Assembly (NCBI GenBank): GCA_900454475.1
Contig: UGSS01000002.1
Span: 1,569,605 to 1,633,604 of the forward strand
DNA: 64,000 nt
Source: [Pasteurella] mairii
GTDB lineage: Bacteria; Pseudomonadota; Gammaproteobacteria; Enterobacterales; Pasteurellaceae
Direction: 5' to 3'
Position 1 is the stretch's first letter; every line of letters starts with the position of its first letter. The translations under genes and the position numbers were made by a program. Under the pieces are notes generated by a model, which saw nothing but the letters and a program-made list of their open reading frames with translations, was not told the origin of the DNA and made no database searches. Shown here one piece after another: positions 34,108 through 44,475 of the stretch.

Positions 34108-35865
34108 TTAATCACGAGAAGCGCTAGTAGCCCAAAAATCCACCGCCGCGTTGACGACCGGTTTAATAATGCCTTTGCGGATCACAAAATCACCAAATGC
34201 TTCATTTTTTGACCGCTCTTTTGACCATAACCCCACCAGCGTATCCAATTCCTGAATAATTTGCTCAAGAGTGATATTTTCCTTATACAAACGCGGAATA
34301 CGCAATCCCGCGCGATCGCCGCCAATATGCAAATTATAACGCCCTACCGCTTTACCAACTAAACCGATTTCCGCCAACATCGCGCGTCCGCAACCGTTCG
34401 GACAACCGGTAATTCGCGTAATAATATATTCTTCGCAAAGCTGATGTTTCGCCATGACGTTATCCAATTCTCTAATAAAATCCGGCAACACCCGTTCCGC
34501 TTCCGCCATCGCCAACGGACACGTTGGGAACGCTACACAAGACATTGAATTTTCACGCTGTTTTGTCACATCATCACGCATTAAACCATATTGTTTCGCC
34601 AATTTTTCAATGGTTTTTTTGTCTTTTTCTGCCACATTAGCAATAATAATATTTTGGTTAGCGGTAATCCGAAAATCGCCTTTATGTACTTTTGCAATTT
34701 CCAACACTCCAGTCATCAACGGTTTTTCCGGTTGATCGGTAATGCGCCCACTCTCGATAAACAAGGTTAAATGCCAGTTATTATCAATCCCTTTTACCCA
34801 ACCGATACGATCGCCACGTTCGGTAAATTCATAAGGACGAATTGGCTCAAATTTTACCCCCATGCGTTTTTCCACTTCAGCGCGGAAACCGTCCAAGGTC
34901 ATATTTTGCACCGTATAACGCGTTCTGGCATTTTTACGATCATGGCGATTACCAAAATCACGCTGCGTAGTCACAATCGCTTCCGCCGCAGCCAAGGTTT
35001 TATCCAATGGCACATAACCCAATTCCAAAGACACATTCGGGTAAGTTTTAGTATTACCATGTTCAAAAGACAACCCGCCGCCTACTAACACGTTAAACCC
35101 GCAAAGTTGTCCGTTATCATCTTGGATTGCCACAAAATTCATGTCATTTCCATACACATCCACATCATTGAGCGGCGGAATTGCAACAGCAGTTTTAAAT
35201 TTACGCGGTAAAAACGTCTTACCTAAAATCGGCTCATCTTCTTGTTTTAACACATCTTCTGAACTTTCGATTTTTTTACCATCAATCCAAACGTCAAAAT
35301 AGCCGCGTGAACGAGGCAATAAATGCTCGGAAATTTTCTTCGCAAATTCATAGGCTTGTTGATGTAATTCACTTTCAATCGGGTTAGACGTACAAAGCAC
35401 ATTACGGTTCATATCCGCCGCTGTAGCGATAGAGTCCAAACCGATTTTATGTAACAAACGGTGCATTGGTTGCAATTGCCCTTTCGGCACACCGTGATAC
35501 TGGAAAGTTTGACGGTTGGTCAAACGAATCGATTGATAATAGGTATGCTCACGAGCAAATTTATCAATTTCAATCCATTGTTCCGGCTTAATGATCCCGC
35601 CCGGCAAGCGACAACGCATAAGCATAAATTTTAACGGTTCCAATTTTTCTTCCAAACGTTCCGCACGAATATCACGGTCATCCTGCTCATACATACCGTG
35701 GAAACGGATTAATTGGAAATTATCGCCGGTAAAACCGCCGGTTAACGGATTTTCCAAATCTTCCAAAATCGTTCCGCGCAAATAATGGCTTTCGCGTTTT
35801 AAACGTTCATTATCCGACAACGGTTTCTCTTGCCATTCCAATTTTTTAGTTTCTTTGTTACTCAT
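34108..35865 (-). CDS. cysI: Sulfite reductase hemoprotein CysI
   Basis: Beta subunit of NADPH-sulfite reductase. It binds siroheme and a 4Fe-4S cluster and reduces sulfite to sulfide. The 585 residues carry the cluster cysteines in [10 protein letters not shown] and GCPNGCGRA (near 440-490) and the siroheme-contacting arginine-rich segments [12 protein letters not shown] and [10 protein letters not shown]. It is the last gene of cysGHDNJI. Confidence 0.97.
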   Translation of the reverse strand: MSNKETKKLEWQEKPLSDNERLKRESHYLRGTILEDLENPLTGGFTGDNFQLIRFHGMYEQDDRDIRAERLEEKLEPLKFMLMRCRLPGGIIKPEQWIEIDKFAREHTYYQSIRLTNRQTFQYHGVPKGQLQPMHRLLHKIGLDSIATAADMNRNVLCTSNPIESELHQQAYEFAKKISEHLLPRSRGYFDVWIDGKKIESSEDVLKQEDEPILGKTFLPRKFKTAVAIPPLNDVDVYGNDMNFVAIQDDNGQLCGFNVLVGGGLSFEHGNTKTYPNVSLELGYVPLDKTLAAAEAIVTTQRDFGNRHDRKNARTRYTVQNMTLDGFRAEVEKRMGVKFEPIRPYEFTERGDRIGWVKGIDNNWHLTLFIESGRITDQPEKPLMTGVLEIAKVHKGDFRITANQNIIIANVAEKDKKTIEKLAKQYGLMRDDVTKQRENSMSCVAFPTCPLAMAEAERVLPDFIRELDNVMAKHQLCEEYIITRITGCPNGCGRAMLAEIGLVGKAVGRYNLHIGGDRAGLRIPRLYKENITLEQIIQELDTLVGLWSKERSKNEAFGDFVIRKGIIKPVVNAAVDFWATSASRD

Positions 35866-35895
35866 TTCATCACTCCAATTTCTTTGAATTTTTTG

Positions 35896-35904
35896 ACCGC
35901 ACTT
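35896..35904 (-). repeat. DNA uptake signal (USS)
   Basis: Exact ACCGCACTT in the 48-base spacer between cysJ and cysI. Confidence 0.8.
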
Positions 35905-35913
35905 AAGGCAAAA

Positions 35914-37740
35914 TTAATACACATCGCGTTGATAACGTTTATCTTCTCTTAATTCATTTAACAATTCTTCCGCTTCATCTTTTGATAAATTACCTTGTTT
36001 TTCAATCACTTCAAGCAAGGCATTTTCGACATCTTTCGCCATTTTAGCCGCATCACCGCAAACATAAATATAAGCGCCTTGTTGTAACCATGCCCATACC
36101 TCTTGCGCTTTTTGCAAGATTTTATGTTGCACATAGACTTTTTCTTGCTGATCTCTTGACCAAGTAAAATCATATTTATGCAAGAAACCGTCTTTCACAA
36201 ACTGCTGCCATTCCGTTTGATACAAGAAATCTTGGGTAAATTTCTGATTGCCGAAAATCAGCCAGTTTTTGCCTTCCGCTTCCGCCGCGGCGCGTTGTTG
36301 CACAAAGGCGCTGAAAGGGGCAATTCCGGTACCAGAACCAATCATAATAATTGGTTTGCTAGCGTCTTGTGGCAAACGGAAATGATCATTACGCTCAACG
36401 AAAACACGCACTTGACCATCCTCTTCCACGCGATCTGCCAAGAAACTGGATGCCGCGCCGCTACGCGCTTTGCCATCATGTTCAAAGCGCACTACGCCCA
36501 CGGTTAAATGCACTTCTTCGCCCACTTCATCAGTGGCAGAGGCAATGGAATACAAGCGCGGTGTTAACGGACGGAATAAACTCGCCAATTGCGCCGCAGT
36601 TAATTTACTCGGAAAGTCGTTTAACACATCCACCGGCGGCGTATCTTGCACATATTGTGCTAATTTTTCCGCATTTTTCACCAAGGTAGTCAATTTTTTG
36701 CTGCCCGCCAATTCCGCATAGGCTTTCACCAAATTCGGTGTATTTTGCGTTAATTCAAGATGAGATAAAAGTGCGGTGCGAATTGGTAGTGTTTTTTCCG
36801 CTACTTGAACCGGCTCATCGCCATTAACGCTGACCGCCGCTAAAATTTCCTCTACCAACGCCGGATCATTATCAAACCACACGCCCAACGCATCGCCCAC
36901 TTGATAACGTAAACCAGAACCGGTCAAATCAAATTCCAAATGACGCACATCTTTTTCCGCTTGGCGCGCCGTAATTTTTTGGTTGGTGAGCAAGGTTGCT
37001 GGGAACGGATTATTTTTGTTATAAACACTTTCTACGACCGCTTTTTCTGCAGAAAAACCTACCGTACTTTGAGCAACTTCGGTCGCCGCTGTGGATAATT
37101 TTGTTTGAATAACCTCGCTGACTTGCTTAATCCATTGCTCCGCTGTCGCCGCAAAATCCAAATCCGCATCCACACGCGCTAACAAACGCGTCGCCCCCAA
37201 ATTTTCCAACACCTGATCAAAATCTTTGCCCGCTTGGCAGAAATTCGGATAAGACGTATCGCCCAAGCCCAACACCGCAAATTCCAATTGCGTTAATTGT
37301 GGCGCTTTTTTGCCATGCAAGAATTTATATAAAGAAACCGCTTCTTCCGGCGGTTCGCCTTCACCTTGAGTTGAGGTCACCAATAATAACAAGCGTTCAT
37401 TGGCAATGTTTTTCGCCTTATAATCGGAAGCGGAAACCAAAGTCACCTCCGCCCCCAGTTGGGTTAAGTGCTTGGCTAAATTACTCGCCACCGATTTTGC
37501 ATTACCAGTTTGCGACGCCGATAATACCGTCACTTTCGGTGCCGGCGCGCTGGCAGCAACTGAAGCGAGCGCATTCGCTACACTTTCTGCGCTACTACTC
37601 AATGCACCAATTTGGCTTTCCGCACCTTGCGCTTTCGCCCAACAATAGCCGGATAACCATGCTAATTGTAGGTTATCTAACTGCGCTAAAATCGCCTGTG
37701 TTTCAGCATTTAATGGAAAATTTGTTGCTTTATCTGTCAT
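35914..37740 (-). CDS. cysJ: Sulfite reductase flavoprotein CysJ
   Basis: Alpha subunit of sulfite reductase. It passes electrons from NADPH through FAD and FMN to CysI. The 608 residues contain an N-terminal flavodoxin domain (SASQTGNAKSVA near 75 and STQGEGEPPEEA), an FAD domain (RLYSIAS near 388) and an NADPH domain (IGSGTGIAPF near 470), ending in the typical RDVY. A USS lies in frame at 36769-36777. Confidence 0.97.
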   Translation of the reverse strand: MTDKATNFPLNAETQAILAQLDNLQLAWLSGYCWAKAQGAESQIGALSSSAESVANALASVAASAPAPKVTVLSASQTGNAKSVASNLAKHLTQLGAEVTLVSASDYKAKNIANERLLLLVTSTQGEGEPPEEAVSLYKFLHGKKAPQLTQLEFAVLGLGDTSYPNFCQAGKDFDQVLENLGATRLLARVDADLDFAATAEQWIKQVSEVIQTKLSTAATEVAQSTVGFSAEKAVVESVYNKNNPFPATLLTNQKITARQAEKDVRHLEFDLTGSGLRYQVGDALGVWFDNDPALVEEILAAVSVNGDEPVQVAEKTLPIRTALLSHLELTQNTPNLVKAYAELAGSKKLTTLVKNAEKLAQYVQDTPPVDVLNDFPSKLTAAQLASLFRPLTPRLYSIASATDEVGEEVHLTVGVVRFEHDGKARSGAASSFLADRVEEDGQVRVFVERNDHFRLPQDASKPIIMIGSGTGIAPFSAFVQQRAAAEAEGKNWLIFGNQKFTQDFLYQTEWQQFVKDGFLHKYDFTWSRDQQEKVYVQHKILQKAQEVWAWLQQGAYIYVCGDAAKMAKDVENALLEVIEKQGNLSKDEAEELLNELREDKRYQRDVY

Positions 37741-37757
37741 CTCAATCCCCTTAATCC

Positions 37758-39062
37758 TTAGGCTAAATCCAAAATCATGCCGGCGGCAACCGTATGATAG
37801 GTGCTTTCATCAATTAAAATAAACGATCCACCAGTTAAATTTTGTGCATAAGTGGTCGCCACAATCGGTTTTTGCAAGGTTACTTGCCCCTGCGCAATAT
37901 CATTCATTTTGATTTCATCCGCCCCACCGTCATTAAGCAGCGTACGAATATCTAACACCTGTTCAATTTCATTAATTCGCGCAAATACAGTTTGTGTTGC
38001 TTGTTTTAACAAATATTTACGCGCTGGATTAAACGGACGCTCGTCAAACCAACATAAAGTTGCTTGTAGTTTTTTACTTGGCTGGATCGGCGATTTCTCC
38101 GCCAAGAAAACATCGCCGCGTGAAATATCAATATCTTTATCCAAACGTACCGTGATCACCTCGCCCGCTTTCGCGCGTTCAACGGAACCTTTCGGCGATA
38201 AAATTTCCGTTACAGTTGCAAAAAGTGCGGTCGGTTCTACGCGAATTTTTTGTCCAATAAAAATCTCACCCTTTTCTACTCGCCCTTGATAACCACGAAA
38301 ATCATCTTGCTTATCTGCATCTTGGCGTACAACCAATTGCACCGGATAATATAAATCTTCTGCTTGAGTTTCAGCATCATCTAAACTTGGTAAATTTTCC
38401 AAAATGGTCAACAGCGGCTCGCCCTCATACCAAGGCGTACTCTCGCTTTTATAAACCAAATTATCACCCAACAAAGCGGAAACCGGCACAAAACGCACAT
38501 CTTCCAAGCCCAATTGTTCTGCTAATTGCAAATAGGCATTTTTGATAGCTTCAAATTTTTCTTGGCTATAATCCAATAAATCCATTTTGTTCACTGCCAC
38601 AATAATGTGCGGACAATTTAAGTGATGCAAAATGGCAGAGTGACGTTTGGTTTGATCTAATAAGATCAAATTCGGCTGCGTAAAATCCAATTGTGATGCA
38701 TCCACTAACACGACCGCCGCTGATGCAGTTGACGCACCGGTCACCATGTTACGGGTATATTGTTCATGTCCCGGAGTGTCAGCGATAATAAATTTACGTT
38801 TCGCAGTAGAAAAATAACGATACGCTACATCAATGGTAATGCCTTGCTCGCGTTCCGCTTCCAATCCATCGGTTAACAAGGAAAAGTCAATCGCCTGTTT
38901 ATTGGATTTCTCTTTCGCGCGCTCCAATAAAGTTAACTGATCCGTCAGTAAGGCTTTGCTGTCGTATAATAAACGTCCGATAAGGGTACTTTTTCCATCG
39001 TCCACGCTACCAGCGGTAATAAAACGTAGCGGGGCTAATTCTTGAGATTGTGATATTGTCAT
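37758..39062 (-). CDS. cysN: Sulfate adenylyltransferase subunit 1 CysN
   Basis: GTPase subunit of ATP sulfurylase, which drives APS formation by CysD. From ATG 39062 (GGAG nine bases upstream) it has 434 residues, with GSVDDGKST (P-loop), DTPGHEQY (G3) and NKMD (G4), followed by elongation-factor-like beta domains. No APS kinase (CysC) domain is fused to it. The in-frame TTG at 39074 is a poorer start. Confidence 0.95.
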   Translation of the reverse strand: MTISQSQELAPLRFITAGSVDDGKSTLIGRLLYDSKALLTDQLTLLERAKEKSNKQAIDFSLLTDGLEAEREQGITIDVAYRYFSTAKRKFIIADTPGHEQYTRNMVTGASTASAAVVLVDASQLDFTQPNLILLDQTKRHSAILHHLNCPHIIVAVNKMDLLDYSQEKFEAIKNAYLQLAEQLGLEDVRFVPVSALLGDNLVYKSESTPWYEGEPLLTILENLPSLDDAETQAEDLYYPVQLVVRQDADKQDDFRGYQGRVEKGEIFIGQKIRVEPTALFATVTEILSPKGSVERAKAGEVITVRLDKDIDISRGDVFLAEKSPIQPSKKLQATLCWFDERPFNPARKYLLKQATQTVFARINEIEQVLDIRTLLNDGGADEIKMNDIAQGQVTLQKPIVATTYAQNLTGGSFILIDESTYHTVAAGMILDLA

Positions 39063-39091
39063 TTGATACTCCAATTCTACATATTCGTTAA

Positions 39092-39100
39092 AAGTGCGGT
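39092..39100 (+). repeat. DNA uptake signal (USS)
   Basis: Exact AAGTGCGGT followed by CATTTTTGG, in the cysD-cysN spacer. Confidence 0.8.
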
Positions 39101-39118
39101 CATTTTTGGTCTATTTTT

Positions 39119-40045
39119 TTAGAAATAACCTTCTTTTTTGCGTTTTTCCATTGCCGCTTCGCTGGCTTGGTCATCTAAACGGGTGGCACTGCGCTCTGAA
39201 ATATCTGCCAGTGCAGTTTCCTGAATAATTTCTAACGGATTAGACGCCAAACTTGCCACTGGGCAAGTACAGCTAATATCGCCCACAGTGCGGAAACGCA
39301 CATCTAGAAGTTCGCTTTGTTCTTGTGCAGTTTTCGGCGTTAACGGAGTCACCGGCACCAATAATCCTCGACGACGCACCACTTCGCGTTTGTGTGAATA
39401 ATAAATTGGCGGTAAAGCGAGATTTTCGCGCGCGATATATTGCCAAATATCCAATTCCGTCCAGTTAGAAATCGGGAATACGCGCATATTTTCGCCTTTG
39501 TGCAATTTCGCGTTGTACAATGACCATAATTCCGGACGTTGCGCTTTCGGATCCCATTGACCAAATTCATCACGGAAAGAGAAAATCCGTTCTTTGGCGC
39601 GCGCTTTTTCTTCATCGCGTCTTGCACCGCCCATTAAGGCATCAAACCCATTTTCTGCAATGGTTTCCAACAAGGTTACTGCTTGCGCCGCATTGCGACT
39701 ATCGGTTTCTTTGCGCAATACTACGCTACCGCGACGAATAGATTCCTCCACTTCGCCCACCACCAATCTGGCATTTAATTTTGCCACTTGCTCGTCACGA
39801 AATTGGATCACTTCCGGATAGTTATGTCCAGTGTCGATATGCACTAGCGGAAACGGAAGTTCTACTTCGCGATCGCCCAACTGAAACGCTTTGCGCGCCA
39901 ACGCCAATAACACAACGGAATCTTTGCCGCCGGAAAATAACAAGGCCGGATTGGAACATTCCGCCACCACTTCGCGAATAATATGGATGGATTCCGCTTC
40001 CAACCAATCTAAATGTCCGTTTTGGATTTGTGTTTGTTCTGTCAT
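39119..40045 (-). CDS. cysD: Sulfate adenylyltransferase subunit 2 CysD
   Basis: Catalytic subunit of ATP sulfurylase (308 residues), making adenosine 5'-phosphosulfate from sulfate and ATP. It shows the PP-loop LLFSGGKDSVVLL near 35-47, the GGARRDEEKARAKER motif near 138, and the C-terminal MEKRKKEGYF. It lies between cysH (31 bases upstream) and cysN. Confidence 0.97.
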   Translation of the reverse strand: MTEQTQIQNGHLDWLEAESIHIIREVVAECSNPALLFSGGKDSVVLLALARKAFQLGDREVELPFPLVHIDTGHNYPEVIQFRDEQVAKLNARLVVGEVEESIRRGSVVLRKETDSRNAAQAVTLLETIAENGFDALMGGARRDEEKARAKERIFSFRDEFGQWDPKAQRPELWSLYNAKLHKGENMRVFPISNWTELDIWQYIARENLALPPIYYSHKREVVRRRGLLVPVTPLTPKTAQEQSELLDVRFRTVGDISCTCPVASLASNPLEIIQETALADISERSATRLDDQASEAAMEKRKKEGYF

Positions 40046-40076
40046 GATGCTTTCCTTTATTTTCTTTAATTCTCAA

Positions 40077-40808
40077 TTATTTATGCAAGCCACATTCTTT
40101 GCTGTCTTTATTTTCCCACCACCAGCGACCGGCGCGAATATCTTCGTCTGCTTTGATCGGGCGGGTACAAGGATCGCAACCGATACTTGGAAAACCTTGA
40201 TGGTACAATTGGTTATAAGGTACGTTTTGGGTCAAAATATATGCCCAAACATCCAGTTCTGACCAATCGAAAATTGGATTATATTTATCCATTTGGCGCG
40301 CTTCATCCCGTTCAGCCAATGGTAATTCGGTACGGGTTGCCGATTGTTCGCGACGTTGTCCAGTCAACCATACATCCGCCCCTTGCAACGCACGATTAAG
40401 CGGCTCGATTTTACGTAAAAAACAACATTGACGACGCAATTCCACGCTTTCGTAATAGGCATTTTTACCGTGTTGCGCGACAAACTCTTCCGTATCCACA
40501 TGATTCGGTTCAAAAACTTGCACCTTCAAATTCGGGTAGGTTTGACCAAGTTGTTGCAATAAATCCAGAGTTTCTTGGTGTAATAAACCGGTGTTTAACG
40601 TGAAAATCTCAATTGGCAATTGATGTTTAGCAATTAAATCTGTAATTAACATATCTTCTACCGCCAAACTTGAGGCAAAGCGCACTGCGTGGTGAGTGTC
40701 TGCGATTTGGCGCAAACGTGCGACTAACACGCTGATTTTGTCCGGTAAGCCCGCCAATACCTGCGCTGTCGGTTGTGAAATTGTCCATAAATTGGGTTTG
40801 ATACTCAT
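40077..40808 (-). CDS. cysH: Adenylyl-sulfate (APS) reductase, CysH family
   Basis: Reduces activated sulfate to sulfite using thioredoxin or a similar donor. The 243 residues have the PAPS-reductase fold and the catalytic ECGLH motif (Cys239). They also carry Cys128-Cys129 (RQCCFLRK) and Cys211-x-x-Cys214 (GCDPCTRP). This CC...CxxC set binds a 4Fe-4S cluster and is the mark of APS reductases, whereas enteric PAPS reductases lack it. The absence of cysC in the operon agrees. The substrate is therefore probably APS rather than PAPS. Confidence 0.93.
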   Translation of the reverse strand: MSIKPNLWTISQPTAQVLAGLPDKISVLVARLRQIADTHHAVRFASSLAVEDMLITDLIAKHQLPIEIFTLNTGLLHQETLDLLQQLGQTYPNLKVQVFEPNHVDTEEFVAQHGKNAYYESVELRRQCCFLRKIEPLNRALQGADVWLTGQRREQSATRTELPLAERDEARQMDKYNPIFDWSELDVWAYILTQNVPYNQLYHQGFPSIGCDPCTRPIKADEDIRAGRWWWENKDSKECGLHK

Positions 40809-40860
40809 TATTCACTCCAATATTTTTAACGCTTTTAATGCTTTTTATCATTTTTGATCA

Positions 40861-42294
40861 TCAAGCGACGCGCTCAATGCGTAAATTATCCAAGGTAAAG
40901 TGCGGTGCATTTTGCGCGAGTTTTTCTTCACCAAACCAAGCCAATTTATGATGCAATTGCACCACTTCTCCCACCACAATCAACGCCGGTTTCGCCGCTT
41001 GTTCCGCCAATGTTGGTAGCGTTTTAAGATCGCCGATTAAGGTTTTTTGACTGGCTTGCGTCCCATGCGAAATAACCGCGACCGGCGTAGTCGCTACGCG
41101 TCCGAAACGGATTAATTGCGCGCTAATATCTGCCGCTTTTAATGTCCCCATATAAATCACTAAAGTTTGCTGACTGCGCGCTAAACTTTGCCATTCCACA
41201 TCCTCCGTACTATCGGATTTGCGATGTCCGGTAACAAACACTGCACTTTGCGCATAATCACGATGGGTCAACGGAATGCCGGCATAGGCTGTCGCGCCAA
41301 TAGCAGCGGTAATCCCCGGCACGACGGAAAACGGAATTTGCTGCCCACTTAAAATTTCCAACTCCTCGCCACCGCGCCCAAACACAAAAGGATCGCCGCC
41401 TTTTAAACGCACCACGCGTTTTCCTTGTTTGGCATATTTCACCAACAATTGATTGGTTTCTTCTTGCGAGACACAATGCCCTTGCGCCCGTTTGCCCACA
41501 AATACCAAATGCGCATCGCGGCGCACCAAATCTAAAATTTCATCAGAAACTAAAGCGTCATACAACACCACATCCGCCTGCTGAATTTCCTGTAATCCTT
41601 TTAAGGTCAACAATCCCGCATCACCGGGACCGGCGCCCACCAACGCCACAAAACCGCCTTGATAATCCGCTTGTAATTGCTGCTGCAATTCGGCTTGCGC
41701 TTGTTCTGTTTGACGATTTTTTAATAATTGCGCAAACCGCCCATTAAACGCCCGTTCCCAAAAACGACGACGTTCGGTCACAGTAGCAAAACGTTGTTTC
41801 ACTGCAGCGCGCCATTTGCCGGAAATTTCCGCCATCGCGCCTAAATGCTGCGGTAGCAAACTTTCTAATTTTTCGCGCAACAAACGCGCCAACACCGGCG
41901 CACGTCCGCCGCTGGAAATTGCCACTTGAATTGGATTACGATCGATAATGGAAGGGAAAATAAAATTGCAATGGGCTTGGTCATCCACCACGTTGACTAA
42001 TTTATGTTGCTGCTCAGCCACTAAAAAAACACGATGATTTAATTGCTGATCATTGGTAGCCGCAATCACCAAAAAAACTGACCGTACTTGTTCGGCATTG
42101 AATTCTTTAGCAATCCAAATGATTTTTTGTTGACTTACTAAATCAGCAACTTCAGCATTCAATTGCGTGGCGACCACCCGTACTTGCGCACCGGCTTTTA
42201 ACAATAAATGAATTTTTCGTGCTGCCACCTCGCCACCACCAACCACTAAAACCGGTCGCTCGCGTAACTCGGCGAACAAAGGAAAATAATTCAT
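40861..42294 (-). CDS. cysG: Siroheme synthase CysG
   Basis: Makes siroheme for CysI from uroporphyrinogen III. The first roughly 210 residues are the precorrin-2 dehydrogenase/ferrochelatase part ([14 protein letters not shown]). Residues about 215-460 are the uroporphyrinogen methyltransferase part ([51 protein letters not shown]). The start at 42294 has AAGGAG six bases upstream, giving 477 residues. It is the first gene of the cys operon. A USS lies in frame at 40898-40906. Confidence 0.96.
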   Translation of the reverse strand: MNYFPLFAELRERPVLVVGGGEVAARKIHLLLKAGAQVRVVATQLNAEVADLVSQQKIIWIAKEFNAEQVRSVFLVIAATNDQQLNHRVFLVAEQQHKLVNVVDDQAHCNFIFPSIIDRNPIQVAISSGGRAPVLARLLREKLESLLPQHLGAMAEISGKWRAAVKQRFATVTERRRFWERAFNGRFAQLLKNRQTEQAQAELQQQLQADYQGGFVALVGAGPGDAGLLTLKGLQEIQQADVVLYDALVSDEILDLVRRDAHLVFVGKRAQGHCVSQEETNQLLVKYAKQGKRVVRLKGGDPFVFGRGGEELEILSGQQIPFSVVPGITAAIGATAYAGIPLTHRDYAQSAVFVTGHRKSDSTEDVEWQSLARSQQTLVIYMGTLKAADISAQLIRFGRVATTPVAVISHGTQASQKTLIGDLKTLPTLAEQAAKPALIVVGEVVQLHHKLAWFGEEKLAQNAPHFTLDNLRIERVA

Positions 42295-42307
42295 AACCAC
42301 TCCTTAA

Positions 42308-42324
42308 TGCTTATTCCATAAGCA
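42308..42324. repeat. Small inverted repeat before cysG
   Basis: TGCTTAT and ATAAGCA form a 7-base stem with a 3-base loop, ending only a few bases before the cysG ribosome site. It could affect translation, but the function is unknown. The rest of the cysG-LacI gap (to 42551) shows no gene. Confidence 0.4.
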
Positions 42325-42551
42325 ACTAAAACCAAATAAATTTCACTGGCGTTAGTTATAAAATAAAAATAAGAGGGTTAAAAATAATAAAAAGGCATTT
42401 AATATAGCGTTTTGAAATAAAAAACGATAAATATCAGCCTTCTATATAACAAAAAGAAATATTAAAGAATTAGAAGTTATTTAATATCAGCAAGGATAGA
42501 AAATTGGTATGAAAAAACCGCGCTTTAAGGTGTTCATTGATAAAATAAACG

Positions 42552-43553
42552 CTATGAGGTTTCTCTTTCGATAAGAGAAATAGGCAGTTGAATAACTTCT
42601 TGAATATTTTTCTCATTTGTTCGCAACAACTCGACTAGCTTTTTACCGGCAATCATTCCTAGTTTTTTATAAGGTACTGAAATGGTCGTTAACTTCGGAT
42701 AGGATACTGTACTTACATCTAAATTACCCAACCCAACAATTGCCATATTGTGAGGAATCACTACATGTCTTCTCGCTGCCTCAAATAACGCTCCACACGC
42801 TAATTCATCAGATAAAAAAACTAACGCATCTATTTTCCCCCACAAAAGCAAAGCTTCTTCCAATAATTTTGCGCCACTAGAAAATGAAATTGGTTCCGCA
42901 CTATGTAAAATCAAATGTGGATTGAGGTGATTTGCTAATAATGTAGTATGCCAACTCTCTAAATATTGCTGAAAAATAGCAAGTTCTTGTTTTGCACAAA
43001 GCAATCCAATTTCCCGATAACCCTTATTAATTAAAAAAGACAACAGCGTTTGTACCGCGTTTTTACTATCAATACAAATATTAATACCAATTGGATTTTC
43101 TTGTTTAGCGCCAACTTCAATACATAGAATCTGGCTCTCTTTTATCCATTGCGCTACTTTGGGTGAACAATTGAAATTAAGTAAAACAATTGCTGCCGGA
43201 GAATGATTGATAAGTTCATTAAGCCAATCTTGACCTGTTGCCAACAAAATAATCAATTGTCTATCAAGTGATTGCAGTTGTTTTTGTAACGCATCAAAGA
43301 TTAATGTATTTTCTGTTGAAGTAATAGATGCAGTGACTACGACAATGTTCCCAGAAGAAACCGAAGCCAAATTTCGAGCAGAAATATTGGGAATATAACC
43401 AAGTTGTTGAATTACTTCTTGAATTTTTTTTCTTAAAGGTTCAGAAACCAACTGTGGAGTACGTATTGCACGAGATACTGTCATTTGTCCCACACCCGCC
43501 TTTTTAGCCACATCAGCAAGTGTTGTTTTCCCTGTAGAACGACGAATTCGCAT
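42552..43553 (-). CDS. LacI-family transcriptional regulator
   Basis: A 333-residue repressor with a LacI helix-turn-helix (TTLADVAKKAGVGQMTVSRAIRTPQLVSEPLRKKI, residues 9-43) and a periplasmic-binding-protein-like sensor domain. The DNA-binding part is closest in look to the GntR/IdnR gluconate branch. It is divergent from the PTS-transketolase operon, and a perfect 14-base palindrome lies between them, so it very likely represses that operon. The inducer is unknown. Confidence 0.88.
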   Translation of the reverse strand: MRIRRSTGKTTLADVAKKAGVGQMTVSRAIRTPQLVSEPLRKKIQEVIQQLGYIPNISARNLASVSSGNIVVVTASITSTENTLIFDALQKQLQSLDRQLIILLATGQDWLNELINHSPAAIVLLNFNCSPKVAQWIKESQILCIEVGAKQENPIGINICIDSKNAVQTLLSFLINKGYREIGLLCAKQELAIFQQYLESWHTTLLANHLNPHLILHSAEPISFSSGAKLLEEALLLWGKIDALVFLSDELACGALFEAARRHVVIPHNMAIVGLGNLDVSTVSYPKLTTISVPYKKLGMIAGKKLVELLRTNEKNIQEVIQLPISLIERETS

Positions 43554-43631
43554 AAGTATTAAGTTTATTTATCCAAGATTTATTAATTTTATTATAACAA
43601 ATTTTTTGATAGAAAAGTTTTTGATTAAAAA

Positions 43632-43647
43632 TGTTAGCTATATCACA
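43632..43647. promoter_or_regulatory. CRP-like site upstream of PTS operon
   Basis: TGTTAGCTATATCACA fits TGTGA-N6-TCACA with one mismatch. Its centre lies about 61 bases upstream of the start inferred from the -10 at 43689-43694. Confidence 0.55.
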
Positions 43648-43665
43648 TTTCTGATATTTTCTATT

Positions 43666-43694
43666 TGATAGCGCTATCATTCTTGTTTTAGACT
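43666..43694 (+). promoter_or_regulatory. LacI-type operator over the PTS promoter
   Basis: TGATAGCGCTATCA (43666-43679) is a perfect palindrome with the central CG of LacI-family operators. Its left half coincides with a weak -35 (TGATAG), 17 bases before TAGACT (-10, 43689-43694). A repressor bound here would block the promoter. Confidence 0.72.
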
Positions 43695-43727
43695 AACTAA
43701 AAATTCAGCCATTATAGGAGAAAGATC

Positions 43728-44168
43728 ATGCTTAATGTCTATTTACCTGATTCACGTATACAATTGGTTGAGTATTGTAATGATTGGCAACAAGCAATAC
43801 GAATTTGTGCCACGCCTCTTCTAAAAGAAGGACTAATTGAAAATCGTTATCTTCATAATATCTTTGAGCTGTTTCAAAAATTAGGTCCTTATTTTGTCGT
43901 TGCTCCACATATAGCCATGCCTCATGCCAGACCAGAAGACGGTGCAATTAATACAGGTTTATCGCTATTAGTTGTTAAGCAAGGCGTGCGCTTTAATTCT
44001 GAACATGATCCCGTTTACCTCATTGTGATGTTAGCCGCTAACAATACCAATAATCACTTAAATATGTTAGCACAACTAGCAGAATTTTTAGCAAATGAAG
44101 AGGACGTACTACGTGTAACACGATCTTCATCAATAACAGAAATCTCAGAAGTTATATCCCATTATTAA
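43728..44168 (+). CDS. PTS sugar transporter subunit IIA, ascorbate family
   Basis: Cytoplasmic phosphocarrier (146 residues) of the mannitol/fructose-type IIA fold that includes UlaC. The active-site region is APHIAMPHARPEDGA, with His66 the likely phosphorylated residue. AGGAG precedes the ATG. It is the first gene of a five-gene operon with IIB, IIC and a split transketolase. Confidence 0.9.
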   Translation: MLNVYLPDSRIQLVEYCNDWQQAIRICATPLLKEGLIENRYLHNIFELFQKLGPYFVVAPHIAMPHARPEDGAINTGLSLLVVKQGVRFNSEHDPVYLIVMLAANNTNNHLNMLAQLAEFLANEEDVLRVTRSSSITEISEVISHY

Positions 44169-44193
44169 TCAACCTTAAAAGTAGGAGAATAGC

Positions 44194-44463
44194 ATGAAAA
44201 TTATGGCAGTATGTGGTGCTGGCTTAGGCAGTAGTTTTATGATGGAAATGAACATCAAAAAAGCATTAAAGAAATTAGGCAAAGAGGCAGAAGTCAATCA
44301 TACAGATTTGGCATCTGTGACACCTAATGATGCGGATGTCTTCGTTATGGCTCGTGATATTGCTGATAGTAGCAATATACCAACTGAACGAATTATTGTT
44401 GTGAAAAATATTGTAAGCGTAGCAGAGTTTGAAGAAAAACTTGCTGAATACTTCAATAACTAG
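44194..44463 (+). CDS. PTS sugar transporter subunit IIB, ascorbate family
   Basis: Small IIB phosphocarrier (89 residues) with the CGAGLGSSFM phospho-loop, Cys7 being the phosphorylated residue. UlaB-like. AGGAG precedes the ATG. It passes phosphate from IIA to the sugar in IIC. Confidence 0.92.
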   Translation: MKIMAVCGAGLGSSFMMEMNIKKALKKLGKEAEVNHTDLASVTPNDADVFVMARDIADSSNIPTERIIVVKNIVSVAEFEEKLAEYFNN

Positions 44464-44475
44464 AGGAGCATTATC

